From UBA10649 sp963842725 (GTDB lineage: Bacteria; Actinomycetota; Actinomycetes; S36-B12), in NCBI GenBank assembly GCA_963842725.1, contig CAWJHN010000004.1:1674001-1738000 (forward strand): DNA of 64,000 bases, read 5' to 3'. Made by a program: the position numbers and the translations under genes. Shown one piece after another: positions 23,424 to 32,959 of the stretch. Under the pieces are notes generated by a model. It was given only the letters and a program-made list of their open reading frames with translations. It did not search any database and was not told the DNA's origin. The first letter of the stretch is position 1; every line of letters starts with the position of its first letter.

Positions 23424-24424
23424 CGCGACAGGACCTCCCGAGCCAGCTGGCGGTACGCCTCGGCGCCGGCGCTTCCCGGGGCGAACGCCGTAATGGGCTC
23501 GCCGGCCACCGCCGCGTCCGGGAACTTCACGGTCCGGTTGATCACGGTCGTGAAGACGAGGTCGCCGAAGGCCTGCTGAACCGTTGCGAGCACCTCGCGG
23601 CTGTGGAGCGTGCGGGCGTCGAACATGGTGGGCAGCACGCCGATGATCTCCAGGCCCGGGTTCAGTCGGCTCCTGACCTTGTCGATCGTGTCCTTGAGCA
23701 GGGCGACGCCGCGCAGTGCGAAGTACTCCGTGCCCATGGGGATGATCACGCCGCTGCTGGCCGTCAGGGCGTTCAGCGTGAGCAGGCCGAGCGAGGGCTG
23801 GCAGTCGATCAGGATGACGTCGTACTCGGCCATGATCGGGGCCAGTGCGCGTCCGAGCGCGTGCTCGCGGCCGACCTCGCTGACCAGCTGGACCTCGGCC
23901 GCGGACAGGTCGATGTTGCTCGGCAGCAGGTCGAGGTCGACGATGTCGGTGGACCGGATCACGTCACCGACGTGGCAGTCGGCCTGAGTGAGCAGGTTGT
24001 AGACGGTCAGGTCGAGCTCGTTGGGGTTCACGCCGAAGGAGACCGCCAGGGCTCCCTGCGGGTCGAAGTCGACGAGGAGCACACGGCGCCCGTACCCGGC
24101 CAGTGCGGCACCGAGACTGACCGTCGACGTGGTCTTTCCGACGCCACCCTTCTGGTTGACCATCGCGATGACTCGAGCCGGCCCGTGCTCCGTCAACGGC
24201 AGCGGTTCGGGGATGGACGAGGCCGCGTCGAGGGTCGCCGACTGCGGAGCGACGGCGTCGGGTACCGAGGTGGCGGTGGGATCAGGCTCGTCGGTCGAGA
24301 GGGAGAGCTCGGTGAGGTCCGCAATCTCGTCATCCGACTCATCCGACGCCCAGCCCTCGGCCGAGGATGCGGGCACGGAGGCGTCCGATGCCGATGAATC
24401 CGGCTCGAGGCCCTCTGACTCCAT
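23420..24424 (-). CDS. ParA-family ATPase (Soj-like)
   Basis: The protein has 334 aa. The acidic, low-complexity N-terminus (about 1-80) is followed by a deviant Walker A ATPase: AMVNQKGGVGKTTS (about 87-100), LLVDFDPQGALAV, and DVILIDCQPSLGLLTLNAL. In actinobacteria this ParA paralogue sits in front of scpAB, away from the parAB near oriC, and no parB is here. A role in segregation or scaffolding with ScpAB is inferred. The ATG at 24424 has an AGGAAGGG ribosome site. Confidence 0.9.
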   Translation of the reverse strand: MESEGLEPDSSASDASVPASSAEGWASDESDDEIADLTELSLSTDEPDPTATSVPDAVAPQSATLDAASSIPEPLPLTEHGPARVIAMVNQKGGVGKTTSTVSLGAALAGYGRRVLLVDFDPQGALAVSFGVNPNELDLTVYNLLTQADCHVGDVIRSTDIVDLDLLPSNIDLSAAEVQLVSEVGREHALGRALAPIMAEYDVILIDCQPSLGLLTLNALTASSGVIIPMGTEYFALRGVALLKDTIDKVRSRLNPGLEIIGVLPTMFDARTLHSREVLATVQQAFGDLVFTTVINRTVKFPDAAVAGEPITAFAPGSAGAEAYRQLAREVLSR

Positions 24425-24485
24425 GGTGGTCCCTTCCTAGCCGGCTGCCAGCGGTCTCGTGCCTTCCTCCCGCGGTAGAGCGAGC

Positions 24486-25247
24486 CTACCGGCCGAGCCA
24501 CCGACCGAGGTGGAGCACCGCCGTCGCCGCCCGCCGTGCCTCGGCAGACGACACGCGTCCGTCCATCTCGACGGTGATCGCGATCACGCCCAGGGTGGCG
24601 TCCGCCCACTGGGTCAGGGTGCCGTGGCACGGCCCGACGCAACGCACGACCGCGGCCCGCTCCCCCATGTATCGAGCCAGTTGCCGTCCGGCCGGGCGGC
24701 TGCGCCGATGACTGATGTCGACGACGTCGAACGCCTGGTGGAACGAGAGCACGGCGGTGGGGCGGACGGCGGCGAGGAACCGCATCATTCCCCGGGTCTC
24801 CGGCTCGCTCGCGGCCCGGGCACCGGACCAGAAGGCGCCGCCGCGACCGGCGCGCACCCACTCCTGGGGGAAGTTGCGGTTCACATCGACGCCGTTGGCG
24901 TTGGCTCGGCTCCCGCGCCGGTGGCCGTCCGGGTTCATGCTGGTGACCAGCCACAGTCCCACCCCGTCGGGCAGGGGGCGACTGGCGAGCTCGGCCACCA
25001 CCTTGCGTCCGCCCGGCTCGTTGCCGTGCATCTGCCCCAGGACCACGAGCTGCACGGGCGCGTCGGCCGCTCCGAAGTGCCGCGCCACGATGGGGCGGCC
25101 CTCGACGGACGTCGCGATGACCCGCCTCTCCCCCGCCGGCCCGGCCGTCTCCCCCGCGGGCCCAGCCGTCGAGTCCGGCGCGAGCCCGCCGACGAGCAGC
25201 GCCGCGAGCACGAGGGCGCTCGCCGCCCGGACTCGGCCGCGCGTCAC
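24486..25247 (-). CDS. Secreted M14-family zinc carboxypeptidase-like protein
   Basis: The protein has 253 aa. The signal peptide (RVRAASALVLAALLVGG) is followed by M14 motifs: QMHGNEPGG (Zn ligands His and Glu of H-x2-E), NPDG, VDVNRNFP (Arg substrate clamp), SFHQ (third Zn ligand) and ITVEM (catalytic Glu). The compact form resembles amidase/murein-peptide carboxypeptidases. PAGETAGPAGE near residues 29-40 is a short internal repeat. The GTG overlaps the xerD stop (GTGA). Confidence 0.85.
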   Translation of the reverse strand: MTRGRVRAASALVLAALLVGGLAPDSTAGPAGETAGPAGERRVIATSVEGRPIVARHFGAADAPVQLVVLGQMHGNEPGGRKVVAELASRPLPDGVGLWLVTSMNPDGHRRGSRANANGVDVNRNFPQEWVRAGRGGAFWSGARAASEPETRGMMRFLAAVRPTAVLSFHQAFDVVDISHRRSRPAGRQLARYMGERAAVVRCVGPCHGTLTQWADATLGVIAITVEMDGRVSSAEARRAATAVLHLGRWLGR

Positions 25248-26161
25248 AGTGCCCTCGGATGGCTGGAGGCGTAGACCTCGCGGAGGGTCTGGATGGTGAC
25301 CATCGTGTAGATCTGGGTGGTCGTCACCGAGGCGTGGCCGAGCAGCTCCTGGACGACGCGGACGTCGGCGCCCCCCTGCAGCAGGTGCGTGGCGAAGCTG
25401 TGCCTCAGGGTGTGGGGGCTGATCGCCACGGTGAGCCCGGCGCGCACCGCGGCGGACTGCACGATGCCGTAGGCGCTCTGCCGCGACAACGGCCGGCCCA
25501 GGGAGTTCAGGAACAGCCGCGCTCCACCGCGTCCGAGCACCGCGAGCGGTGGGCGGCCGCGCACGAGGTAGGCCTCGATCGCCCGTGCCGCGAAGTCCCC
25601 GATCGGAAGCAGACGCTGCTTGCCGCCCTTGCCGGTCACGATCAGCGTCCGGTCCTCGAGATCGACGTCGTCGACGTCGAGTCCGGTGGCCTCCGAGATC
25701 CGGGTCCCGGTGCCGTAGAGGAGCTCGACCAGAGCGCGGTCCCGCAGCCCGGTCGGCGTGTCGAGGTCCCCCGTGCTCTCGATCAGCGCCTGCACCTGCG
25801 GATAGGGCAGCGCCTTCGGCAACCGCCGCGGGATGGCGGCCGGGTGGACCTCACTGGCCGGATCCAGTCGAGTGATCCCCTCGCGCGCCGCGAACCGGTG
25901 GAACGACCGCACCGACACGACGGTCCGTGACGCCGTCGCCTGACCGAGCGCCCGATCGGGCGTCGGCTGGCGCAGCGACGCCGCGAAGTCGGCGACGTCG
26001 TTGGGCGTCACCTCGCCGATGTCGACGATCCCGCGCGCTGCGCACCACTGCGCGTACCGCGCGAGATCGCGCCGATAGGCATCGACCGTGTTGGCCGCCA
26101 GGCCCCTCTCGATCATCACATGATCGAGATAGCCGGAGATGGCGTTCGCTACCGAGGTCAG
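25244..26161 (-). CDS. xerD: Site-specific tyrosine recombinase XerD
   Basis: About 305 aa. The N-terminal SAM-like domain (YLDHVMIERGLAANTVDAYRRDL) is followed by a catalytic domain with the full tetrad: Arg in GTRISEATGL, HTLRHSFATHLL (H-x2-R), LGHAS (His) and the Tyr nucleophile in TQIYTMV. It resolves chromosome dimers at dif. The start is unclear: no ATG/GTG precedes the first helix. A CTG at 26161 overlaps the ald stop (CTGA) and gives the family length; the next choices are GTG 26120 or ATG 26117, which cut off helix 1. The longer open frame to 26455 is antisense-like sequence inside ald. Confidence 0.85.
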   Translation of the reverse strand: MTSVANAISGYLDHVMIERGLAANTVDAYRRDLARYAQWCAARGIVDIGEVTPNDVADFAASLRQPTPDRALGQATASRTVVSVRSFHRFAAREGITRLDPASEVHPAAIPRRLPKALPYPQVQALIESTGDLDTPTGLRDRALVELLYGTGTRISEATGLDVDDVDLEDRTLIVTGKGGKQRLLPIGDFAARAIEAYLVRGRPPLAVLGRGGARLFLNSLGRPLSRQSAYGIVQSAAVRAGLTVAISPHTLRHSFATHLLQGGADVRVVQELLGHASVTTTQIYTMVTIQTLREVYASSHPRAL

Positions 26162-27273
26162 GCGAGAACCTCGTCGAGGGACAGGCGCGGCATGTCGAAT
26201 GCCGCCGCGACGGCACCGTAGGTGACCTCGCCGGCGTGGACGTTCAGGCCAAGGGCGAGGGCGTGGTCGTCCCGAAGAGCCTGCTGCCAGCCCTTGTTCG
26301 CGAGTGACACGGCGTACGGCAGCGTGACGTTGGTCAGGGCGTAGGTCGACGTGTTGGGCACCGCACCGGGCATGTTCGCAACGCAGTAGAAGACCGAGTT
26401 GTGGACGGCGTACGTCGGATCGGCGTGGGTGGTGGCGTGTGAGTCCTCGAAGCATCCGCCCTGGTCGATCGCGATGTCGACGAGCACGGAGCCCGGCTTC
26501 ATGCGTGAGACCAGGTCGTTGCTGACGAGCTTCGGCGCCGCTGCGCCCGGTACCAGCACCGCGCCGATCACCATGTCCGCGTCGAGGCAGGCGCGCTCGA
26601 TCTCGTAGGCGTTGGAGGCGATGGTCTGCATGTGGCCCTGGTAGATGGCGTCCATCTGGCGCAGTCGGGCGATGTTGCGGTCGAGCAGCAGCACCTCGGC
26701 CTGCATGCCGAGGGCGATCGCGGCGGCGTTGGCGCCGGAGACACCGGCCCCGATGACGACCACCTTGGCCGCGTAGACCCCCGACACCCCACCCATCAGC
26801 ACGCCGCGTCCGCCATGCGCGCGCATCAGCGCCTGCGCGCCGACCTGGGGCGCCAGTCGCCCGGCCACCTCCGACATGGGTGCGAGCAGGGGCAGGGAGC
26901 CGTCCGGCAGCTCAACCGTCTCGTAGGCGATCGCGGTCACCTTGCGCCGAGCCAGCTCCTCGGTGAGGGGACGGTCTGCGGCAAGATGCAGATAGGTGAA
27001 GAGGACCTGGCCCTCGCGCATGCGGTGGTACTCGGCGGCGATCGGCTCCTTGACCTTCAGGATCATGTCCGCCACGCCCCACACCTCGTCCGCGGTGGGC
27101 AGGATGGTCGCACCCGCGGCCTCGTAGTCCTGATTGGGGATCGACGAGCCGACACCGGCATCGTGCTCGACGACGACCTCGTGACCGTGCCGCACGAGCT
27201 CCATCACGCCGGCCGGCGTGATTGCGACCCGGTACTCGTGGTTCTTGATCTCCCGCGGGATTCCGACCTTCAC
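26158..27273 (-). CDS. ald: Alanine dehydrogenase
   Basis: A 371-aa enzyme of the AlaDH/PNT family. MKVGIPREIKNHEYRVAITPAG is the diagnostic start, with catalytic Lys in LKVKEP (about 75) and His in TYLHLA (about 96). VVVIGAGVSGANAAAIALGMQAEVLLLD binds NAD, and GGCFEDSHATTHADPTY is family-typical. It interconverts alanine and pyruvate/ammonia. The GTG at 27273 lies below a GCGAGG site. The 112-bp gap upstream has TACGCT (27320-27325), a possible -10, and a CGCCCC-GGTC-GGGGCG hairpin (27294-27309). Confidence 0.95.
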   Translation of the reverse strand: MKVGIPREIKNHEYRVAITPAGVMELVRHGHEVVVEHDAGVGSSIPNQDYEAAGATILPTADEVWGVADMILKVKEPIAAEYHRMREGQVLFTYLHLAADRPLTEELARRKVTAIAYETVELPDGSLPLLAPMSEVAGRLAPQVGAQALMRAHGGRGVLMGGVSGVYAAKVVVIGAGVSGANAAAIALGMQAEVLLLDRNIARLRQMDAIYQGHMQTIASNAYEIERACLDADMVIGAVLVPGAAAPKLVSNDLVSRMKPGSVLVDIAIDQGGCFEDSHATTHADPTYAVHNSVFYCVANMPGAVPNTSTYALTNVTLPYAVSLANKGWQQALRDDHALALGLNVHAGEVTYGAVAAAFDMPRLSLDEVLA

Positions 27274-27385
27274 GTCTGCCTCGCTTGTCCGGACGCCCCG
27301 GTCGGGGCGGTCTGCCCCTAGCGTAGGAGAACCGGAACCCGCCAGCGAGGGTTAGCCGATTCCGAGTCGGAGGGTGGGCGCATGC

Positions 27386-28078
27386 TCAGGCTCCGTCCGG
27401 GCGAGGCAGCCGGACGCGGCCGTTCGCCAGCAGCTCGTCGCGTGCCGCCCACGGCGCGTCGGCCGGACGCAGGTCCGGCCAGCCCGAGGCGCGCGCCGTC
27501 CACGCGGCGAGCACGCCGATGACGCCGGTCGGGCTGCCGACCCGGCCGGCCAGCACCAGGTCGCGCGCATCGTCGAGGCCCACCCAGGCCCGGGGCAGGT
27601 GAGCCTCCTCGGCCTCGCCGGTGTGCGGGCGACCCCCGGGCAGCTGACGCAGATCGCGGGCCAGGTACACGCGGATGGCCTCCGACGAGCCCCCGGGGCT
27701 GTTGAAGAAGTCCACCAGGACGTGCCACCGGCCGGCCTCGTAGCCGGACTCCTCCGCCAGCTCTCGAGCGGCGGTCAGGTGGGCGGGCTCGTCGGCCTCG
27801 TCGAGCAGTCCCGCGGGCGGCTCGAACAGGAACATGCCGACCGGGTGGCGGTACTGCCGGATCAGCAGGACGCGGTCGTGGTCGTCGAGGGCGATGACCG
27901 CCACGGCCCCCGGGTGCACCTGCACGTCGCGCGTCACCGTGCGGCCGCCGAAGTCGACCACATCGCTGACGATCGACCACACGCTCCCGGCGAACCGCGG
28001 GGTGCGCCGCGTCACCGGCAGCGGGCTGGAGGTGTCCTCGACCGGACCCGTCCATTCCTCGTCTGCGGGATCCGTCAT
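27386..28078 (-). CDS. NUDIX hydrolase, ADP-ribose pyrophosphatase-like
   Basis: The protein has 230 aa. The Nudix box GLLDEADEPAHLTAARELAEESGYEAG (G-x5-E-x7-R-E-L-x-E-E-x-G) is about residues 89-115, after RDVQVHPGAVAVIAL and LLIRQYRHPVG, the hallmarks of the ADP-ribose pyrophosphatase subfamily. This gene follows pyrG in actinobacteria. The ATG at 28078 overlaps the pyrG stop (ATGA); the much longer open frame to 28582 lies inside pyrG and is discarded. Confidence 0.9.
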   Translation of the reverse strand: MTDPADEEWTGPVEDTSSPLPVTRRTPRFAGSVWSIVSDVVDFGGRTVTRDVQVHPGAVAVIALDDHDRVLLIRQYRHPVGMFLFEPPAGLLDEADEPAHLTAARELAEESGYEAGRWHVLVDFFNSPGGSSEAIRVYLARDLRQLPGGRPHTGEAEEAHLPRAWVGLDDARDLVLAGRVGSPTGVIGVLAAWTARASGWPDLRPADAPWAARDELLANGRVRLPRPDGA

Positions 28079-29733
28079 CCCTGCGCGAGGGCCTCGCGCT
28101 GCTGACGCGACCGCGCCAGGGCCGCGCCGACGAGCCCGGCGAAGAGAGGATGCGCACGGGTGGGGCGGGACCGGAACTCGGGATGCGCCTGCGTCCCCAC
28201 GTAGTACGGATGCGCGTCGGCGGGCAGTTCGACGAACTCCACGAGACGCCCGTCTGGCGAGGTGCCCGAGAAACGCAGGCCGGCCTCCTCGAGCTGTCCC
28301 CGGTAGGCGTTCGCCACCTCGTAGCGATGCCGGTGCCGCTCGTCGACATACGGGACGCCGTACACCGCGGCAACCTGCGAGCCCTCCGCGAGCTTGGCGG
28401 GGTACAGACCCAGGCGCATGGTGCCGCCCATGTCGCGCTCTCCGGAGACGACGTCGCGCTGGTCGGCCATGGTCGCCACGACCGGATGCGGCGTCGATTC
28501 GTCGAACTCCAGGGAGTTGGCACCCTCGAGCCCTACCACCGTGCGGGCGTACTCGATGACCATGCACTGCAGGCCAAGGCACAGGCCCAGGGCCGGCAGT
28601 CGGTTCTCGCGGGCGTAGCGCAGTGCGCCAAGCTTCCCCTCGATGCCGCGGACCCCGAAGCCGCCCGGCACCACGATTCCGTCGAGGTCGCTCAGGTTCC
28701 GCGCCGCACCCTCCGGCGTGGCGCAGTCATCGCTGGACACCCAGCGGATGTTCACGCGGCAGTCGTTGTGGAATCCACCGGCCCGGATGGCCTCGGTGAC
28801 CGACAGGTAGGCGTCGGGCAGGTCGATGTACTTGCCCACCAGGCCGACCGTCACCTCGTTGGCGGGATGGTGGACCCGGCGAAGCAGGTCGTCCCATCGG
28901 GTCCAGTCGACGTCTCGGAACGGCAGATCGAGTCGGCGCACGACGTAGGCGTCAAGGCCCTCCTTGTGGAGGACCTTGGGAATGTCGTAGATGCTCGGCG
29001 CGTCGACGGCTGCGACCACGGCGTCGGTGTCGACGTCGCACATCAGCGAGACCTTCCGCTTGATGCTCGGCGGCACCTCTCGGTCGGCGCGCAGGACGAT
29101 CGCGTCGGGCTGGATGCCGATGTTGCGCAGGGAGGCGACCGAGTGCTGGGTCGGCTTGGTCTTCAGCTCGCCGGACGGTCCGATGTAGGGCAGCAGGGAC
29201 ACGTGGAGGAAGAAGACGTTGTCGCGACCGATCTCGTGCCGCACCTGCCGGATCGCCTCGAGGAAGGGCAGTGACTCGATGTCGCCGACGGTGCCGCCGA
29301 CCTCAGTGATCACCACGTCGACATCGGGTCCGGCCATGCGACGGATGCGCGACTTGATCTCATTCGTGATGTGCGGGATGACCTGGACCGTGTCGCCGAG
29401 GTACTCGCCGCGGCGTTCCTTGGCAATGACGGTGGAGTACACCTGCCCGGTCGTGACGTTCGCCGACCCGTGCAGGTCGGTGTCCAGGAACCGTTCATAG
29501 TGGCCGATGTCCAGATCGGTCTCGGCGCCGTCGTCCGTGACGAACACCTCGCCGTGCTGGAACGGGTTCATGGTCCCGGGATCGACGTTGAGGTAGGGGT
29601 CCAGCTTCTGCATGGTCACCCGTAGGCCGCGGGCCTTCAGCAGGTTGCCCAGCGACGAGGCCGTCAGCCCCTTGCCCAGTGAGGAGGCGACGCCTCCGGT
29701 TACGAATACGTGCTTTGTCGTCGTCTTCTCCAC
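28075..29733 (-). CDS. pyrG: CTP synthase
   Basis: A 552-aa two-domain enzyme. The synthetase part begins KHVFVTGGVASSLGKGLTASSLG and contains MQKLDPYLNVDPGTMNPFQHGEVFV. The glutaminase part has the nucleophile Cys in ALGLCLGLQCM and the His/Glu pair in GTQAHPEFRSRP. It makes CTP from UTP with glutamine. The GTG at 29733 has TAGTCT 8 nt upstream and no clear ribosome site. It is coupled to the downstream nudix gene. Confidence 0.96.
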   Translation of the reverse strand: MEKTTTKHVFVTGGVASSLGKGLTASSLGNLLKARGLRVTMQKLDPYLNVDPGTMNPFQHGEVFVTDDGAETDLDIGHYERFLDTDLHGSANVTTGQVYSTVIAKERRGEYLGDTVQVIPHITNEIKSRIRRMAGPDVDVVITEVGGTVGDIESLPFLEAIRQVRHEIGRDNVFFLHVSLLPYIGPSGELKTKPTQHSVASLRNIGIQPDAIVLRADREVPPSIKRKVSLMCDVDTDAVVAAVDAPSIYDIPKVLHKEGLDAYVVRRLDLPFRDVDWTRWDDLLRRVHHPANEVTVGLVGKYIDLPDAYLSVTEAIRAGGFHNDCRVNIRWVSSDDCATPEGAARNLSDLDGIVVPGGFGVRGIEGKLGALRYARENRLPALGLCLGLQCMVIEYARTVVGLEGANSLEFDESTPHPVVATMADQRDVVSGERDMGGTMRLGLYPAKLAEGSQVAAVYGVPYVDERHRHRYEVANAYRGQLEEAGLRFSGTSPDGRLVEFVELPADAHPYYVGTQAHPEFRSRPTRAHPLFAGLVGAALARSRQQREALAQG

Positions 29734-29805
29734 GGAAGACCAGACTATCAGCGCCGAGCGCCTGCTTGGCCACGGACGCGCCCAGCGGATCCAGACGCCT
29801 GCGGC

Positions 29806-30300
29806 TCACTCCTCCGCGAACGCCTCTGCCAGGCCCCTGGCATCGGCCGCGATGAGCGCAAACCGCTGGCGTTGCTTGTCGATCTGGGCCAGGACACCGT
29901 CCCGGGCCTGCTCCTGCGCCGAGTGCCACGGCAGCACCTGCGTCGCGTCGACGCGGGCCCGAACCTCGTCGAGCTGACGCACGACGTCCGCGGCACGCGC
30001 CTCGACGAGCGCTCGGAGATCGCTGCGCACGGACTCGGAGACCGACGCCGACCAGATCAGCGGCGACGCATAGGCGAGGGTCGACAGCACGCCGGCCTCG
30101 CCGGATTCGGTCCGGTCCCGGACGTCACGCTCGGCACTCGCCAGGGAGAGGTCGGCCTGCATCTCGACCGAGGCGTTCCACCACCAGCCGCCGGCGGCGA
30201 GTACGGCCAGCAGCGCAGCGGCCACCGCGACGAGTCGAGGAGGCAGTCGTGGCCCCGGGTGCTCGCCGAGGACCTCCATCGCCGGCATCCCGGGACTCAC
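29806..30300 (-). CDS. Single-pass membrane protein of unknown function
   Basis: The protein has 164 aa. One membrane segment (about 22-42, ending GGWWW) is followed by an extracytoplasmic, Ala/Glu/Arg-rich helical region that may form a coiled coil. I do not recognise the family. It sits between recN and pyrG, the place where many actinobacteria carry steA and a MctB-like membrane protein, but it does not look like either. The GTG overlaps the recN stop (GTGA). Confidence 0.7.
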   Translation of the reverse strand: MSPGMPAMEVLGEHPGPRLPPRLVAVAAALLAVLAAGGWWWNASVEMQADLSLASAERDVRDRTESGEAGVLSTLAYASPLIWSASVSESVRSDLRALVEARAADVVRQLDEVRARVDATQVLPWHSAQEQARDGVLAQIDKQRQRFALIAADARGLAEAFAEE

Positions 30301-32033
30301 GAGCGGTCCTGCTCGGCCAGCTCAAGCAGTTCGGCGGCATGGATTGCGCCCGATTCCGAGCCCTCGAGCCCGGAGAGCATCCGGACCAGCTCGCTGACCC
30401 GCTCGCCGCCCGTGACCACGACCACGCTCGCTCCGGTGACCCGGCCGTCGCCGGTCTTGGTCACGACCAGGTGCCGGTCGGCGAAGGCGGCCACCTGGGG
30501 AAGGTGGGTCACCACGATCACCTGGGCGTGCCGGGCGAGCCGGGCGAGCCGTCGTCCCACCTCGACGGCCACCCGTCCCCCGATGCCGGCGTCAACCTCG
30601 TCGAACACGAACGTGGGCACGCTGCCCACGTCTGCGAGAACCACCTCAATCGCGAGCATGATGCGCGACAGCTCGCCACCGGAAGCCCCCTTGCCCAGCG
30701 GTCGCAGGTCGCTCCCGGCATGGGGACGCAGCAGCATCGCCACGGTGTCGGCTCCGTCGAGCGTGAACGATGCCACGTCGTCCGTCGTACGGACCTCGAC
30801 GACGAGCTCGGCGTCGGGCATCGCGAGCGCCTGGAGCTCGGCCGAGACCTCGGCTCCGAACCGCTCCGCGGCCGCCCTTCGCGCGGACGTCACGTCCGCG
30901 GCCGCAGCGACGACCTGCGCCCGCAGGGCGCCTGCCGCATCGGTCAGCTGGTCGATCCGGCCCTGCGTCCCGTCGACCTGGGCGACCGTCCGCTCGGCAT
31001 CGCTCCACCAGGCAAGGACGTCAGCGAGTCCGGGGCCGTAGCGGCGCATGAGGCCGGTCACCTGCTGCCGCCGCTCCTCGACCGCCTGCTGCCGCTGTGG
31101 GTCGGCCTCGACCCCACGGGCGTAGGCGCCCAGGTCCGCGGCCACGTCGTCGACGCGCACGGCCAGGTCGTCGAACCGGGCGACCAGCCCGTCCAGCGTC
31201 GGATCGAGGGCTGCGGCCCTCTCCATCGACCGACGTGCCCGGCCGAGGACCTCCGACGCGCTCACTGGCACCGGGCCGTCGTCGTCCGTGACGTCGCCCC
31301 CCACGAGGAGCGCCTGGGCGAGCCCGACGTCGGCGACGAGGTCGCCGGCATGGGCCAGGCGGTTCGCGAGCGACTTGAGCTCCTCGTCCTCGTCGGCCTC
31401 CGGGGCTACGGCGGCGATCTCATCGATGCCGTGCTGGAGCATGGCCGCCTCGCGCTCGCGCTCGTGGCGGTTCGCCACCAGATCGGCCAGCTCGCGCTCG
31501 ACGCTGCGAAGGTCGGTCAGGCCGGAACGGTAGTCGGCGAGCCGCTCGCGCACGGGTGGCCCGGCGAAGCGATCGAGCAGATCGCGCTGCTGGCGCGGGT
31601 CCCGAAGGAGCAGCTGGTCGGACTGGCCGTGCACCGCCACGAGGGCGGATGCCAGGTCGGCGAGGGTCGACGCCGGCACGCTTCGGCCGCCCGCGAAGGC
31701 GCGGCTGCGACCCTCCGCGGCAACGGTGCGGCCGAGCAGGAGCACCACCTGGTCGCCCTCGACATCGGTGCGTGCGCCGGCCTCGTCGAGCCGTCCGGCG
31801 AGGCGCTCATGGTCGACGAGGGGCAGCAGCCACTCGCCATCGACGTCCGCTCGCTCAGATCCGGACCGGACCATCCCCGCCTCGGACTTCTCGCCCATGA
31901 TCAGTGCGAGGCCGGTGAGCACCATGGTCTTGCCCGCGCCGGTCTCGCCCGTGAGCACCGTCAATCCGGCTCCGAAGGGGATGGCGGCCTCGTCGATCAC
32001 CCCGAGACCGCGAATACGCAGTTCCCGGATCAT
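30297..32033 (-). CDS. recN: DNA repair protein RecN
   Basis: A 578-aa SMC-like ATPase. The N-terminal half has FGAGLTVLTGETGAGKTMVL (Walker A). The long central region is predicted coiled coil. The C-terminal half has KGASGGELSRIMLAIE (ABC signature) and TFVFDEVDAGIGGRVAVEVG (Walker B). RecN acts at double-strand breaks. The ATG at 32033 overlaps the nadK stop (ATGA); upstream frame extension inside nadK is rejected. Confidence 0.95.
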   Translation of the reverse strand: MIRELRIRGLGVIDEAAIPFGAGLTVLTGETGAGKTMVLTGLALIMGEKSEAGMVRSGSERADVDGEWLLPLVDHERLAGRLDEAGARTDVEGDQVVLLLGRTVAAEGRSRAFAGGRSVPASTLADLASALVAVHGQSDQLLLRDPRQQRDLLDRFAGPPVRERLADYRSGLTDLRSVERELADLVANRHEREREAAMLQHGIDEIAAVAPEADEDEELKSLANRLAHAGDLVADVGLAQALLVGGDVTDDDGPVPVSASEVLGRARRSMERAAALDPTLDGLVARFDDLAVRVDDVAADLGAYARGVEADPQRQQAVEERRQQVTGLMRRYGPGLADVLAWWSDAERTVAQVDGTQGRIDQLTDAAGALRAQVVAAAADVTSARRAAAERFGAEVSAELQALAMPDAELVVEVRTTDDVASFTLDGADTVAMLLRPHAGSDLRPLGKGASGGELSRIMLAIEVVLADVGSVPTFVFDEVDAGIGGRVAVEVGRRLARLARHAQVIVVTHLPQVAAFADRHLVVTKTGDGRVTGASVVVVTGGERVSELVRMLSGLEGSESGAIHAAELLELAEQDRS

Positions 32034-32959
32034 CCGTCCTCCGTGCGCCGCCCCCGCCACCCCTCGACGGGCAGCTCGAACTTCGCGACGAGGCGATCCG
32101 TGAAGGGTGCCAAGGCCAGTCGCGCGAAGGCGACCGGCCGGGGATCCTGGCGCACCTCCACGCGGGTGGACCCACCCACATCGACGATGCGTCGGCCGTC
32201 CGCCGTCAGCGCCGCGTTGGAGTACTCGCCGAGCTCGAAGGCCACGACGCTCGTCGGCGAGACGACCAGCGGACGGGCGAACAGGGCGTGAGCCGACAAC
32301 GGAACGACGAGCATGGCCGAGACCTCGGGCCACACGACCGGGCCGCCAGCGGAGAACGCGTAGGCCGTAGAGCCCGTCGGCGTGGCGCACACGACGCCGT
32401 CGCACCCCCACCGGGACAGCGGTCGGCCATCAACCTCCACGACCACGTCGATCATGCGCTCGTGCCCGCGCTTCTCGAGCGCCATCTCGTTCAGGGCCCA
32501 GGTCCGGTAGACCACGTCGCCCCCGGCCACGAGTCGGATGTCCAGGGCCATCCGCTCCTCAACGTGCCAGCGGCGGTTGACGATGGCGTCGACGACGGCC
32601 CCGATGTCCTCGGGCTCGGCCTCCGCCAGGAAGCCGACGTGGCCCAGGTTGACGCCGAACAGCGGCGCGCCGCTGGATCGGGCGCGCTCGGCCGCGCGCA
32701 GCACGGTTCCGTCCCCTCCGAGCACTACCACGACGTCGCAGCCGTCGGCCGCGCGCTCGTCGGAGACCACCGTCCGGACGCCGGCGTCCACGTCGGGGCC
32801 GTCCTGGCGCTCGATCGCGTCGCGGTCGGCGTCGGTGATGACGACCTCGACGCCCGCACCCATCAGGGGCTCCACCACCCCGGGGACCGCCGCGCGCGCC
32901 TGCGCGCTTCGTGGATTGACCACCAGCAGCACGCGCCGAGTCGCGGCGTCGTCGATCAT
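32030..32959 (-). CDS. nadK: NAD kinase
   Basis: A 309-aa enzyme with VVVVLGGDGTVLRAAE (GGDGT), GVNLGHVGFLAEAEPED, and CATPTGSTAYAFSAGGPVV (NAD-binding). It makes NADP from NAD. The ATG at 32959 overlaps the tlyA stop (ATGA). The order tlyA-nadK-recN is a conserved actinobacterial operon. Confidence 0.95.
   Translation of the reverse strand: MIDDAATRRVLLVVNPRSAQARAAVPGVVEPLMGAGVEVVITDADRDAIERQDGPDVDAGVRTVVSDERAADGCDVVVVLGGDGTVLRAAERARSSGAPLFGVNLGHVGFLAEAEPEDIGAVVDAIVNRRWHVEERMALDIRLVAGGDVVYRTWALNEMALEKRGHERMIDVVVEVDGRPLSRWGCDGVVCATPTGSTAYAFSAGGPVVWPEVSAMLVVPLSAHALFARPLVVSPTSVVAFELGEYSNAALTADGRRIVDVGGSTRVEVRQDPRPVAFARLALAPFTDRLVAKFELPVEGWRGRRTEDG

Noticed and set aside
25244..26161. XerD as a sign of a mobile element
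   Set aside because: It lies in the conserved ald-xerD-parA-scpA neighbourhood of actinobacteria and is the housekeeping recombinase.
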